The notes: generated by a model not told the origin, from the sequence alone. A stretch of DNA of 64,000 nucleotides from Lunularia cruciata (GCA_948567375.1 OX419760.1:51956001-52020000), one strand, 5' to 3'. Counted from the stretch's first letter, positions 22,236 through 34,745 are shown. Numbers and translations are program-made.

Positions 22236-22850
22236 TGTAATGTTGTAAATTCATTCAGTTCAATTTTGAAGTTGAGTAAAGCAAAGTGCTATAACTCAAT
22301 GCTCATTCTTTTAGCTTAACTGTGAGTATCAATCTTGCATGTGTGTTTGTGAGTGTTTAGAGAAGTTCAAATTGCAAGTTTGAGTGTGTTAAGTATTGGA
22401 TTTTGCAGACTTGATTCCATTGTGTGTGTTTGTTCTTGAGTGGAGTGCAATCAAGGCAATGCCTTAATGAATCTATGAGCAATTGTAGTGTTGGTAGTAT
22501 TTTTCATTTGTGATCAAATGCTAGATTGATGTGAGGAAGTTGTGCCTTTAGTGGACGGGTAAAACATAATTCCAAGGTGAGGTCAGTTCATGGTGAAGTA
22601 GCATTCTTTGGGGAAACTGAATCATCACAATCAGGATTGAATTGGAAAGAGTTGGATGAATTGTGACTATGGAGTTATTAATTTGTGATAAAATGGCAAA
22701 TTGAGTACTTTTACTCTCTTTTGGGTGTAGTTTCTACCCGAGGGTAAAGACACAACCAATAAGAACTATTTGTGACATTTTACTTCATATTTGACCATTC
22801 TTGACTTGTATCTCTGTGGTAACAAAAAATTACTTACTATTTACCACAAA
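22236..22850 (+). repeat. LTR of coiled-coil Ty3 family, far end undefined
   Basis: Starts TGTAATGTTGTAAATTC after the polypurine tract. Bases 22255-22405 are matched in reverse by 4420-4570. The end was not found; sequence to 22850 has no other recognisable feature. Confidence 0.5.
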
Positions 22851-23164
22851 AGTGATACTTCTTGGATTGCCACAACCAATTGAGCAAAATGATTCATTTG
22901 TGTCATATGACAAAGGACTTAACTAGCTCAATTGTACTAAGCTATAGTTTTTTCTCAACATGGCTTGTCCTAAGTGCTCATCACATATCTTTGCACTCAA
23001 TCACTTTTTTGTTTTGGAGAACACTCTTTGGAGTCTTTAAAACCAAACTTGCAATGTCCATGGCCTACCAAACACAAACCAATGGACAAATAGAGCAAGC
23101 CAATTGCACTATCCAGGACATGGAAGGCTTCAATTTGGAGGAGCAAGAAACCAATGGACCTTAG
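22850..23164 (+). pseudogene. Chromovirus integrase core fragment (plus)
   Basis: Reads as a decayed integrase with 'LAMSMAYQTQTNGQIEQANC' and 'HGLS*VLIT'. It stops abruptly at 23164, where minus-oriented chromovirus sequence begins. A plus-strand integrase C-terminus and chromodomain resume at about 30916. Compared with 2.3-3.3 kb, roughly 220 bp between the two halves are missing. Confidence 0.75.
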
Positions 23165-23653
23165 AGGCTATCACTATTGACAATATTCCTCACCAAAATT
23201 CTGGACTACAATATCCCTAAATATGACATTCAGCCTAACCACGTAACAAATTTCTACTTGCATGTTGAAAGGGTGAGGATTTGGTGCATTCAGATCCATA
23301 ACATCATAATAAAATGTAGATTGTCAAGTCCCACTCTTTGCATATACTACCACAAGTAGAATCACCAAGTTTGAAGAATTCATCACTTTGTCCATGAATT
23401 CTGCTCCAAAATGATAAACGAGAGATATTCTCATTTGCTCATATTGGATGTACATAATCTTGAAATGGAGTGGAAAGCTTGGTGCAAGAAATTGTCCTCC
23501 AAGTGCATCCATGCAATCCTCTCTCTGAGACAATCCCAAGTCTAACAATTGTACTATGTTTTCTCTCCTTAATAGTACTCAATTTTAGTAGCTTATGTTC
23601 TTCCAAGAGGAGTGATCCACTCTCTAAAATGAAAATATGCACTTTCAAACCAT

Positions 23654-24255
23654 TTTAATACTTCAAGGACACAAGAACTCTCCAAGAGAGATACAAGAGA
23701 AAACACAAAAACTTCACACTCAATCCCCCATGCCCCAAAGGAGCACCTTCTCTTTATTATATAGCAAAGAAGATCCCTTCAAAGGAAGCTCCATCCTTGG
23801 ATCAGATACAAGGAGTGGTGATATGTTAGTGATCTGCACCCTCAGATTAGTTGCCTAGATGGTTGACATGTCGGTCCTTTTCCTATCGAGTTGGTCAAAT
23901 AGGTTTGACCAAAGGGGATCTTTAAAGAATCTTCTTATGTGAAGCTTAGAATCATGAGGGTGAGGTACCATTGGAAAACTCTTGATGAAAAAAATCATGG
24001 GGGGAGAAGACAAGCCATTTTGGGATTCATCTCATTTTGGGATTCATATCATTCTAGAGGCAGAATTCATCCGTTTAGGCCTCCAAAATTGGCTCCAAAG
24101 TTTTTAAGCTATTTTTGCCTTATGCCCTATGAGTAGAAGTGCTCTTTTGGCGGCACCTCTATTTGATCTACCTAGCTAGTCATAGAAAAGATCCTTCTAG
24201 ATGCTACCAAGTCAATTTTCATCTCTAGATAATATGTTGAACTATTGGTATTACA
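23654..24255 (-). repeat. 3' (shared) LTR of minus chromovirus
   Basis: On the minus strand it starts TGTAATACC (at 24255). It has a TATATAA box (plus coordinates 23757-23763) and the R start 'GAGAAGGTGCTCCTTTGGGG', and ends near 23654. It matches 30340-30915 in order and length. Confidence 0.75.
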
Positions 24256-24286
24256 AACTTCCCCCTTTTAAGATGCAACATCCTCA

Positions 24287-24536
24287 TTGCAAAACCCTTG
24301 CTCAAATGATTGAACAAAAGCCATTGGTCAAGTTTTCTGATTGCTCCCATGTTGCCCGATAGAGTGTGTACCTTTCCCAATGTACAAGGTATTCCACACG
24401 TGGATGATGAGTTGCAAAACCCTTGCTCAAATGATTGAACAAAAGCCATTGGTCAAGTTTGCTGATTGCTCCCATGTTGCCCGATAGAGTGGGTACCTTT
24501 CCCAATGTATAAGGTATTCCACACGTGGATGATGAG
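24287..24536 (-). repeat. 125-bp tandem duplication in chromodomain tail
   Basis: Bases 24287-24411 recur at 24412-24536 with about five differences, including GTTTTCTG against GTTTGCTG. The unit encodes the chromodomain end ('HHPRVEYLVHWERYTLY', 'WEQSENLTNGF'). 125 is not a multiple of three, so the repeat shifts frame. Confidence 0.9.
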
Positions 24537-24539
24537 TAC

Positions 24540-27500
24540 TATAGACGCATTTCAAAAGAATGCTTTTGACTTCATATTCCTCCATGTCATCAATTTGGCT
24601 TTAGGCAAGGTCAACTTTCTTGAATGGAAGAGAAGGAGTGCAGTCTGGGTGCATATCTATGTAGTAAGGAAACATGGAAGACTAGGTGGATCTTTATGTG
24701 TGGAGGTAGTTGGAGGTGGTAGGCCATTGCGCAAATTCGATGAAGAATGGAGAAAGGTCCAATAAAATGAGGTTTGAGATTGCAAGGGCCAACTCACAGA
24801 AGGTTTGTGGTTTACAACCAAACTTGATTTCCAACATTGAACTCCATGTGTTGGCGTTGTGCATCTACATATTGCTATTGTCAATTTTGGGTGATCTACA
24901 GCCTTTGCTTAACATCCTCCACCCCATGTTTGATTCTATAAACAAAAGTGTTGACCACATCATCCTTGGTAGCCACTAGATGGACCTTCATCAACCTCAA
25001 AAGTTGTGAAAGGATGCTAACCATACACAAGGAAGAATGGTGTGAGCTATGTGGAGGCATTCAATGAATTGTCATAAGCAACTTCTACCAATTGGAGTAA
25101 GATGTCCCACTTCTCTTGCTCATCTACGGTAAAGCCCCATAGCATGTCCTCAATAGTGCAATTTTCCCTCTTTGTTTGTCCATTAGTATGTGAATGGTAA
25201 GTTGTGGACATGGCCAATTTGGTTTTGGAGACACCAAAGAGTGTCCTCCAAAATAAACTAATGAATTGAGTGCCTCTATCGGTGATGAGCACTTGAGATA
25301 GGCCATGGTGAGAGAAAATTATATTTAAGTACAATTAAGCTAGTTGTGAGGCAATCACATCCTTGGTGGTAGGGTGCACATGAATCATTTTGCTGAATTG
25401 GTCGATAAAGACTACCATGGAGTCAAACCCTAAGGTGGTCTTGGGTAATTCATAAACCATATCCATTCTTACCTATTCTCAATGTTGTGTAGGGGTGAGG
25501 AGGTGTTGAAGGAGTCTTGTGGGAGCCTGATTAGAAGCTCTATTTGTTTGATAGAGTAGGTAGCTCCAAACATATTCCACCATATCTTTGCTCATCTTGG
25601 GCCATTAGTAATGGCATTTCACTACATCCAAGGTCTTGTCCATTCCAACATGACTTGCAATGGTAGAATCATGACATTCTACTAGGATGTTGGTTCTTAG
25701 ATTTGTGGCATCCAAGATTCATAACTTACCATCATAAAAGGTGAGTCCTTGGGTATTGGCAACACCTTTGGATGATTGAGCACCTATGATATGTGGATCA
25801 ATTGTTGTAATAGGAAGAATCCTTGGCCAAAATTTGGGGTTCATCTTGACTTCCACCACCAAATTGTTTGCCATAGGCATTTATCTGAATGCATCTACAA
25901 GATAATTCTTGCCTTCCACATATGTGATTGTCATGTTGAATTTTTGTCTTCACTCTGCCCACCAAATCTATCAATGAGAAAGATCTTTATGTGTCTCAAG
26001 ATAGACTAGAAGTTTGTGGTCCGTCTTTACCAAAAATGCCTTCTCATCAAGATAGTGCTTGCAATGCTTGGTTGCAAGGACAACGGCTAGCTCTTCTCAT
26101 TTTATGGTGTGATGGTTGCATTTTTGCGATACAACTAAGGATAGAAATATGCAATTGGGTGTCATCCGTTCTACCACTCTTATTGTAAGATTGCTTCTAT
26201 TGCTACGCTTGATGCATCTATAGCCATCTTGATTTGATGTTTTGGGTCATACCATTTCAAGATTGGTGCATGTAGTAATTTATCTTTCAACTCCTAAAAG
26301 GCAAATTCTTGTGTGGTTCCCCACATTCACTTCTTCCCCTTGCTCAATAGTGTTATAAGAGGTTGTGCAATCTTGGAGAACTCCCTGAAAAATTGACAAT
26401 AAAATCCCATTAATCCTAAGAAACTCATGAGTTGAGTTTGATCTTATGGAGCACACTATTTTTGAATGATATCTATTTCATCTATTAGCACTTGGATACC
26501 TTCTGCACTTACTTTATGCCCTAAGTAGTCTACTTCAAATTTGCCAAACTCACACTTTGAGATTTTGGCATACAATTGATTTTGTCATAGAATTTGGAGG
26601 ACTTCTCACAAATTTTACTTATGCTCTATCATTGTCCTATTGGTAGACTAAGATATCATCAAGGAAAATGATAATAGATTTATCCAAGTATGGATGAAAT
26701 ATGTCATTCACCAAACTCATAAAAGTGGTTGGAGGTTGGTGAAGCCAAACGGTATCACCAAGTACTCAAAGTGACCATACTCTGAAAGGCCATTTTGTGT
26801 TTGTCTTCCTCTGCAATTCTAATTTAGTTATAACCGCTCTAGATCAAGTTTGGCAAAGTGCTTTATCCCATTGAGTTGATCAAACCAGTCATACATGTGA
26901 GGTAATGGATGTTTATCTTCATTGTTTGTTGATTGAGTCATCGATAATCAATGCACATGCGCATTTGTTCATCCTTCTTCTTCACAAACAATACAAGAGC
27001 ACCATATGGTAATACGTTGGGTTGGATAAACCCCTTTTGCAACATTTCCTCAATTTGAGTCTTATACTCCTCCAACTCATGAGGCAATAGTTGATATGGG
27101 GCCTTACAAGGAGGTATCTTTCCAAGAAGTATCTCAATCTTATGATCTACTATACGTTTTGGTAGTAAATCTATGGGTAGTTCATTCAAAAAGATATCTT
27201 GAAACTCATTGACCACATCTTTCAATTTCTCAAAAATTTGTCCATTGTGTTGGGCATTATGGATTCCTCTTATTATACCCATGAAATATTTATTTGTCTT
27301 ATCAATAGATATGGTTCTTATGACATAGAGATGCAGCTCTTGCCTTTGTGATCTTTCTTTAACCCCAAAGATATTCCATTGACTAGTTCTCACTATTTTC
27401 TTTCTCCAATCCACCATGGGGTTGTAGTGTTCCATCCATGACATGCTTAGGATCACATCATAACAAGCTAATTGTATCACTTGTCACTTAATGGCTTTTT

Positions 27501-27700
27501 GATATTCTCCTATAGAGAGTACTACCTTTCTATGTAGTGACTCAATCCTCTATGTTTGACCATTAGGTAACTTTACTTTATCATTCTCATCTTCTTTAGT
27601 TCCATCCCCAACCTTATTGCAATATAACAAGATAAGAAGCCTCTGTTGCTCTAGGGTTTATCAACACTCTCACCAGATTGCCTTCTAAGATTCCATTAAC
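24540..27700 (-). pseudogene. Chromovirus protease-RT-RNase H-integrase remnant
   Basis: Minus-strand landmarks: 'VRVLINPRATEASYL' (decayed protease motif, about 27660), 'YDVILSMSWMEHYNP' (about 27450), and 'EEMLQKGFIQPNVLPYGA' through 'MRMCIDYR' (27060-26940). The RT active site 'IFLDDIL' lies at 26649-26669. Integrase reads 'HHGLSQVLITDRGTQF' and 'STTYHSHTNGQTKRENC' (25130-25310). The protease Asp-Ser/Thr-Gly is lost (NPRA). Long open pieces remain (180 codons at 26938-27480), but stops are scattered. Confidence 0.8.
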
Positions 27701-27719
27701 AAAAATTAATTGAACGTTT

Positions 27720-28033
27720 ATCTTCCTCCATATAATAATATGGAGTTTAACCACAAAGTTAGTAGGGCTAATGAAATAGCAAATAAGACAAATTAGCTTA
27801 GAATATTCTATAAATATCTAGGAAGCTTCTTGGGAAGTTTCCTGGTTAACTTGGCTTGCACTCTAAGAAAATAGCTTGAGGAAGCTTCTTGAGAAGCTTT
27901 CTAAAGGCCTTGTATGCTACCTATAAATACCAAAGCCAAAGCTCATGTTAGGCATTTGGAATTTTCACTCATTCAAGTGCCCCAATGTGAGCTTCCATTC
28001 TCCTATTTCTCTCTTTGGTCTTGGTCTTTTACA
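27720..28033 (+). repeat. LTR of a nested plus-strand gypsy element
   Basis: Ends in TTTTACA immediately before a tRNA-Met-like primer site. It has a TATAAAT box at 27922-27928 about 110 bp before its end. The start is estimated from where minus-strand protease sequence stops. Confidence 0.5.
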
Positions 28034-28050
28034 TTGATATCTGAGTAGGA
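28034..28050 (+). promoter_or_regulatory. Primer binding site (tRNA-iMet type)
   Basis: TTGATATCTGAGTAGGA resembles the common plant site TGGTATCAGAGC with decay, directly after the LTR end. Confidence 0.5.
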
Positions 28051-28269
28051 ATGGGATGGATGGAATTTATGGACCACCAAATCCATTTTTGCCAAATCAT
28101 TGGGATTTCCATGTCTAAATACTACCCAAGCATCATTTCACAAAATTTATCATCTTGCACTTTGGGTAGGATTTTCTGCATATGATCATCTTGTCTGAGG
28201 AACCCTTGGTACTTCCAATTGTAACTCATAAAGAATGGTAGATTCATAGATTTCATCTATGTGTTATCA

Positions 28270-29225
28270 ATTAGATAAATTGGGAGTAGTGGGGTAGAGT
28301 AGTAGCTATGGCGGAAATACCGGATGTTATACTTGCAATGTAGCAACAAATCTAGCACCTTACTCAATTGTTGGATGAACAAGACCAACAATGACAAGAA
28401 CATATGGAGAGAATGCTAGTTCAAGATGGAGAAGATTGCATTTGATTTCCAAAACCCAAGGCATTTTAATATAGAATCTTTAGAGCTTTGTAGAGAATTT
28501 TTTGTTTGATAATTAACATTACTTTGAAACCATCAATCTTCAAGATAAATGAAAATAGATTCTCTTGGCTTCTAGCCAATTGGATGATTTGGCAAAACTT
28601 TGGTGGTAATTTCAAATGGAGTGAGCTAAACAGATTGTTATGCCAATTTTGCCATGGACAAAATTCAAGTATAAAATACTTGGTCTATTTTAAACTATAA
28701 ATGTCAATCATGCCGCATGAGATAAATTGGCGGAATTGAAGCACGTTGGCTCAATAAAGAGCTACATCACACAATTTCAAAACATCATCATGTAAAATTC
28801 CAAATATACAAGAAGGTGAAGTTTTTGATCTATTTGTGCGGGGATTGAAGTCACAAACCAAATTGGAGGTGACCATGCGAGAACCACAAAATGTAGAAGA
28901 AATTATGCAATTGGCTATGTGCTCTGATTCCTTGGTTGCAACAACTTGGTCTCGACCTTGACCTACACAAAGCCTACAAGTACACTACGCATGGGTGGAA
29001 GAATAGACACCAATGGAGATTCATGCTATCTAAGAGACCACTTGGTATAGCGGAAAGAGAAAGATTATGACAAAATGGATGTTGTTTTATTATCACCAAG
29101 TTGGACATCATATTGTTGAATGTCCACTTAGGAATGAGTGACCTTGACAAGTTGCCCGGATGGATTTTGTGGAATAGAATGATCAAGGAAATGAGGAATT
29201 CTAATAGAAGATTTTGAGTTGCCTA
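28270..29225 (+). pseudogene. Gypsy gag remnant with decayed zinc knuckle
   Basis: Plus-strand reading includes 'ELKHVGSIKSYITQFQNIIM', then 'FDLFVRGLKSQTKLEVTMRE', typical Ty3 gag phrases. The end reads 'YYHQVGHHIVECPLRN', a CCHC knuckle whose leading Cys residues are gone. Stops are present. Confidence 0.65.
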
Positions 29226-29279
29226 CTTGGAGATTGATTAGTTCTAATGGGATTGAAGGCTCAACCTATGCAAGTTTGT

Positions 29280-29830
29280 TTCACTTGCAGTTTAGCTGGA
29301 TTCATATCTATTATCGCAACCTATAGATCAAGAAACACCTCCACATATTCTTATATGTTTTTCTTCTTCTTCAACCCCAAAAGTCTAGCTTGGGCCATTT
29401 GCACAAAATCCATAGATTAGAAATTCTTGAACAACACTTCTTGCATGGCTATCCAAGTGACCTCACTTCCTTCTACCAACAATGATCATTTGCAAGCATC
29501 ATACCATGTGAGAGCTTTATTGATCATGTACCCACACGCAAACACACCCATAGAATGATCAGTGATATCAATTATGAACAATCCAAGGTATTAATTCATT
29601 TTCAAATCCAATTTTCCATGACTCCTATAGAACATTATCCCTTGTAAGACTTGCTGTTGCATGCCTTTTTCATTTCATTGCATTGCATACCATCCCTTGC
29701 ATTCCTTGCATCAACTCTTGCAACTACAAATCCATGATTCCTACGCATGGCCAATGTTCAATTGCTACTTCCTATTTCAATAGAGGGTTAATATAATGAC
29801 TCTAAAGGGAGAACAAACTATTGGAACTAC
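29280..29830 (-). pseudogene. Chromovirus gag fragment
   Basis: Minus strand reads 'ACGYMINKALTWYDACK', then 'EVTWIAMQEVLFKNF' and 'MAQARLLGLKKKKN'. This matches the pattern of Ty3 gag (Ala...Trp-Tyr-Asp...Trp...Phe). It belongs with the leader at 29832-30326. Confidence 0.5.
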
Positions 29831-30326
29831 CATTGGGACTTCAAAGGCTATCATTTGTTGATAATATTCCTCACCAAAATTATGGACTATAAAATCTTTA
29901 AATATCACTTTCGGTCTGACCACATAGTGGATTTCTACTTGCATGTTGAAGTTTTGGTGCATTCAAATCTATTACATCATAACATAATGTAGATTTTCAA
30001 GTCCCACTCTATGTCATATACCACCACATGTTGAATCATCAAATTTGGAGAATTTATCACTCAGTCCATGAATTCTACTCCAAAATGATAAACAAGAGAT
30101 AGTCTCATTTGCTCATGCTTAATGTACATAATCTTGATATGGGATGGATTCAAGAATGGAAAGCTAGGTGCATGAAATTGTCCTCCATGCAACTTTGTCC
30201 CATCTTCTCTTTAAAATACCCCCAAATCTAATAATTGTATTGCATTTTCTCCCCTCAAAATTACTCAGTTTCAATAGCTTGTGTTCTTCCAAAAAGGGTG
30301 ATCCACTTTCGAAGATGAAAACATGT

Positions 30327-30339
30327 GCTTTGATATCAT
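30327..30339 (-). promoter_or_regulatory. Primer binding site of minus chromovirus
   Basis: Minus strand reads ATGATATCAAAGC immediately after the LTR end GAAGTATTACA. It is close to the tRNA-iMet site TGGTATCAGAGC. Confidence 0.6.
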
Positions 30340-30915
30340 TGTAATACTTCAAGACAAGAGAAGTCTCCAAGAGAGATACACGAGAGAACACACAAACTTC
30401 ACACTTAATCCTTTGATGCCCCAAAGGAGCACCTTCTCTTTATTATATAGCAAATAGGATCCCCTAAATAGAAGCTCCACCCTTGGATCAGATACAAGGA
30501 CTAGTGACATGTCAATGAGTTGCACCCTTGGATTAGTTGCATAGATGGGTGATGTGTCGGTCCTTGTCCTATCTAGATCAAAGGGAATCTTTAGGAAATC
30601 TTCTTATAGGAGGCTTAAAATCACATGGATAAGGTACCATTGGAAAACTCTTGATGAGACAAATTATGGGGAAGAAGGTATGTATTTTGTTCTAAAGGGG
30701 GGGATCTTTTCATTTTTGAGGCCTAATTCATGTATTTAGGCCTCCAAAATCAACTCTGAAGTTTTCAAGCTATTTTTGGCTTTTGCCCTATAAGTAGAAG
30801 TGATCTTTTGGTGGAACTTCTATCTAATCTACCTAGCCTATCATACAAAACATCCTTTTGATGTTATCAAGTCAATTTTCACTCCTAGATAATGTGTCAA
30901 ACTTTTGGTATTAGA
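30340..30915 (-). repeat. 5' LTR of minus chromovirus
   Basis: Minus-strand start is near 30915 (decayed TCTAATACC), TATATAA at plus coordinates 30443-30449, and end GAAGTATTACA at 30340. Same family as 23654-24255 and, inverted, 31429-32031. Confidence 0.75.
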
Positions 30916-31428
30916 AAAGCCCAAAATGACCAAAAACAATATGTAGATGCACATTGCCGGCACATGGAGTTTGAAATTTGGGGATCAAGTGTGGCTATCT
31001 ACCACAAGCATTATAGTGGTTGGCCTTCAAAAGCTCAAACCTCACTTCAGTGGTCCTTTTCCCATCATCCAACAAACTAGAGCAATGCGTATCATCATGA
31101 GCTACCTTCACACATGAAGATCCATCCATTTTTTATGCTTCTTTGCTATGATGTTATGCACCCAACCTCCACACTTCCCTTCAATACAAGAAGCTTGACC
31201 TTTTCTAGCACTCATTGATGAAACAAAGGAATACCAAGTCAAGCGTATTCTTTATAAATGCATTAGAAGTACGTGCCATGAGCGTGTGAATTATCTTGTC
31301 CATTGGAAAGGCTACCCATTGTATGAAGCTTGAGAACCTATAGCTAACTTGACTATCACATTGGTAGTAGTGCAATTTCTGAGCACCAAGTTCTCAGTGA
31401 GGATGTTACTTCTTAAATGGGAGAGGTT
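30916..31428 (+). pseudogene. Chromovirus integrase C-terminus and chromodomain (plus)
   Basis: Reads 'CRHMEFEIWGSSVAIYHKHY' (decayed integrase C-terminal barrel) and then 'EYQVKRILYKCIR', 'HERVNYLVHWKGYPLYEA*EP' (chromodomain). It is the continuation of the element interrupted at 23164. Confidence 0.75.
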
Positions 31429-32031
31429 TGTAATATCATTAGCTAGACAAATTAGCTATAGGTGAAAAATTGGATTGGTAATATCCTTAGAGATATTATA
31501 AATGATAGTATTAGTATATCAAATAGGAGAGTCACCAAAAGATGACCTCCACTAATAAGGTAAAATCTAAAACACACTCGAAACTTTAGTCAATCTTGGA
31601 GGCCTAAACAAAAGAATTAGGGTATGAAAAATGGATTCTTATCCTTGCTCTTGGGGAATATATGGTTCATTCTCTTCCCTCTTTTTTTTCATCAACATCT
31701 TTCCAATGGTACCTCACCCATGCTATTCTGAGCATCCTACATAAATATTCCCTAGAGATTCCCTTTGGTCAAACTTGTTTGACCAATCAAATAGGACAAG
31801 GCTCAACATCACCAATCCATATAGCTATTATAAGGTTGTAGCTCACCAACATGTCCCCGATCCATGTATCTAATCCCCGATCCATGTATCTAATCTAAAG
31901 GTGTAGCTCTCTGAGGGGATCCTTTTTGCTATATAATAAAGACAAGGTGCTCCTCTGAGGCATCAAAGTTTTTTGAGAGTTCTAACCTTGTGTGCTTTTG
32001 GAGTTCCGATTGTGTGTGCTTCTAGGACTAT
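31429..32031 (+). repeat. Chromovirus LTR (plus orientation)
   Basis: Starts TGTAATATC after the chromodomain, with TATATAA at 31930-31936. It contains a short tandem repeat of 'CCCCGATCCATGTATCTAAT' near 31855-31895. It ends near a decayed CTATTATA. Confidence 0.75.
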
Positions 32032-32304
32032 TATAGCAACAAAGACAATGTGGAGACAACTACAAAGATGATGGAGATGTTGGAGGATCTTTGGGACCAA
32101 CTTGATGGCATTGCCAAAGAAGCAGTTGAGGAGAAGATGACCATACCAAGCAGCAGAAGCTAAAGTTGTAGATGTAGACTTTGTAAAGAAGATGATCAAG
32201 GACAAGGGGATAGAGTGCTTAGTCTTGGGCCTTAGGAAGCATATTGATATGAGAGGATTGACCTTCTCCTTAAAGCAATTACAGCTAAGCAAGTTCTTCT
32301 TAGT

Positions 32305-32629
32305 AGGACTCTTGGTAGTTGAAGTAGATGAGTTTTTTTTAGTCATGAATCTTTTTAGTATGAATATTTGGACTAGTGTTAATGATCCAAAGAAGACAAG
32401 TAGGAAGTTCCTTTGGAGTATAATTAATGTCTTTTGAAGACAATTGGACAATACTTGAAACTGTAGGACTCTTGGTAGTTGAATTTTTTGCAGATGAGTT
32501 CTTTGTTGTCAAGAATCTTTGTAGTAAGAATCTTTAGACTTGTGTTAGTGATCCAAAGAAGACAAGTAGGAAGTTCCTTTGGAGTAGAATTAATGCCTTT
32601 TGAAGACAACTGGAAAATACTTGAAAGTG
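32305..32629. repeat. 160-bp tandem duplication
   Basis: AGGACTCTTGGTAGTTGAA starts units at 32305 and 32465. Both units carry 'GATCCAAAGAAGACAAGTAG' and 'AGTTCCTTTGGAGT'. Units differ moderately. Nothing coding is recognised. Confidence 0.85.
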
Positions 32630-34083
32630 TACATGTAAGTATATAAGGATATAAATAATGTACAATGGAGATAAGACAATTACAATTTAGATAGATTTTT
32701 TTTAATCATAACCGTTGGATTTCTTAGCTTTTGAATGGCTTTTTGCTACTTAAAGAAGCCATTCAATGTAAATATTCATTCAATTAGGTAGAAGACAAAT
32801 AAATTGAAAGAGCTTCAACTCTTTATCACTTTGCTTAATTTTGATTATCAATGTCTGTTCTTTGCTATGTGGATGTTGAGAAATCTTTCTATGGAGAGTA
32901 CCAAGTAACTTGTATGTTTGATCCTTGGTATTTGAGATCCTGATCCCTCAGTATATTTCTATTAAAGCAATTTTTTTATGGGACTTGAGTGATCTATAGT
33001 GTTGATAATTTTCAATAGAAACAAAGACAAAGAGTAGTCATTGGTGCAAAGAATCTTCAAAAGAAGACTTGCCTTTAAGGAAGAGTAGAACATGTTCTTT
33101 GGAGTAAGAATCTTTGTAATGAAGTAACCTCATCACATACTAATGGATCATCACCTTTAGAGTTTAGTTGGACTTTATTCTTCTTGAATGTGATATTTTT
33201 TTCACTTTTTCCATAATGCACCTTCTTGGTGATATGCACTCTTCTAAAAGTGGTTTCTACCAAAAAGGTTAAACACACAAAGAAATGTTGCATTGTAACA
33301 ATTTTCCTTTGCACTTGTCATTTAAGTGATGTCCTAGTGAAGGATCTGTGTCTGTTGATATACTACTATTTGGTTGACACTATGGTGTCACAAAGCTTCC
33401 TTTAAAATAAATAGTGCAATCTTCTTTTTCTGAAATTCTATTACTCAAATTTTTGCAACCACATTACCAAGGAATTTTTTATGTCCCCAAAATCTCATCA
33501 AAATTTTATTTAAACACTCAACTTATACACTCCAAAAAATTCTTTGCAACTTGTTGTGTAAGAAATCTATTTGCAATTTTTTCCATTTTATGCACTAAAA
33601 CAATTGTAATTTAATAATTCTGTCTTCTTTCCTCATCTTGAATAGTAAATTTGCTTTCTTATGCCTCTAAGGCAGCATAGATGATGAAATTTATGGGAGT
33701 GGGTCTGGTTCCCATACTCATAACTTTGAACTGAATGAAAAGTGCTATATTGTTAATGACATAAACCTTGTGATTATCATTTGTAATGATCTCTAAACAT
33801 TGTTATCACTTTTGTATTTCCATCATTTGTGGCCACCAAGTTATTGAAAATTAGTGGAGAATTGTATCCCACCATAAAAATTATCAATTGATTACAAAAC
33901 TATGGACCATACTCTGGTCAAAGTTCAAACATTGTGCGAGTATTGTACTCAGTGGAGTGACACATGATTGTGACTTTGGGGCTGCTAATGTAATTGTGGC
34001 TACATTGACCACTAGTGCTATAAGTACCTACCATGTATCATGAGCCATTTGATGATGCAAAAAACACTTACTCTATTGTTTGA
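32630..34083. other. No recognisable feature
   Basis: AT-rich sequence with only short frames and no recognisable motif. A weak echo of the 32.3-kb repeat ('TTTGGAGTAAGAATCTTTGTA') occurs near 33095. Confidence 0.4.
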
Positions 34084-34143
34084 AGAGGTGAACTCTTTGC
34101 ACAAGATGGATTCCTACTGACTTCTCTTTGTGTGAGTATTCCT

Positions 34144-34390
34144 TGCTTTTGAATTGGAAAAATGCAACCACATGTGAAAACAAGAAGGATGGGAAGACCC
34201 CATCAACCTGTACAAGGAAAAGACAAGGGGGTAAAATAGGGCTAAGCCCTAATAGTATTGGTAAGAAGAATCTGCCCTATAGCACCTAAGATATCTGAGT
34301 CATATGATCTACAAAAGATTGGAGCATCCAAAGAAGCATCACCTAGTGTGATTGCTTTTCTATGGATTGCACCAGCCAATGCTTTTGAAT
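34144..34390 (-). mobile_element. RLE-element 3' fragment with 11-bp target duplication (older subfamily)
   Basis: Minus-strand translation matches the last residues of the full element ('GAIHRKAITLGD', 'SDILGAIGQI'), followed by the tail hairpins. TGCTTTTGAAT at 34144-34154 and 34380-34390 flanks it. The end reads ACATGTGGTTGCATTTTT, which aligns to CTACGCGGTCGCCTTTTT of the full element with CpG-to-TpG/CpA type changes, so this copy is older. Confidence 0.8.
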
Positions 34391-34499
34391 CATCATTGTC
34401 AAGAAGCTTGTACTCTTTTGTTTCAAGAGGTGAACTCTTTGCACTTGATAGGTTCCCACTGAATTCTCTGTGTGAGAATTCCTTGCCTTTCAAAAAATG

Positions 34500-34745
34500 G
34501 AAAATTGGAAAAATGTACCGCATGTGAAACAAGAAGGATGGGAAGACCCCATTCAAGCTGTACAAGGAAAAGAAAAGGGTGTAACATAGGGCTAAGGCCC
34601 CGAAAGTATTGGTAAGAGGAATTTGCCCTACAACACCTTAGATATTTGAGCTATGCAAGTCATATGGTCTAAAAACAATTGGAGCATCCAAAAAATCATC
34701 ACCTAGTGTGATTGCTCTAGGGATTGCACCAGGCAATGCTTTTGA
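34500..34745 (-). mobile_element. Second copy of the 34.2-kb RLE-element fragment
   Basis: Same content as 34144-34390, with the same right flank (AATGCTTTTGAATCA). It arose through the tandem duplication rather than by a new insertion. Confidence 0.8.

Larger units (their letters stand above)
23165..30915 (-). mobile_element. Minus-strand chromovirus inserted in a plus-strand chromovirus
   Basis: The 5' LTR is 30340-30915, the primer site 30327-30339, and the leader 29832-30326. Gag pieces lie at 29280-29790, protease and RT start at 26938-27700, RT active site near 26655, integrase at 25047-25780, chromodomain at 24290-24620, and 3' LTR at 23654-24255. Beyond the 3' LTR, 23165-23653 repeats the leader, which indicates a second tandem copy sharing that LTR and then cut off. 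A plus-strand gypsy 5' end (27720-29225) interrupts it between protease and gag. All genes are broken. Confidence 0.75.

Noticed and set aside
31963-32451. 162-codon minus-strand frame
   Set aside because: It begins in a tandem duplication and runs into the chromovirus LTR. Low complexity, no motif, no conserved copy.
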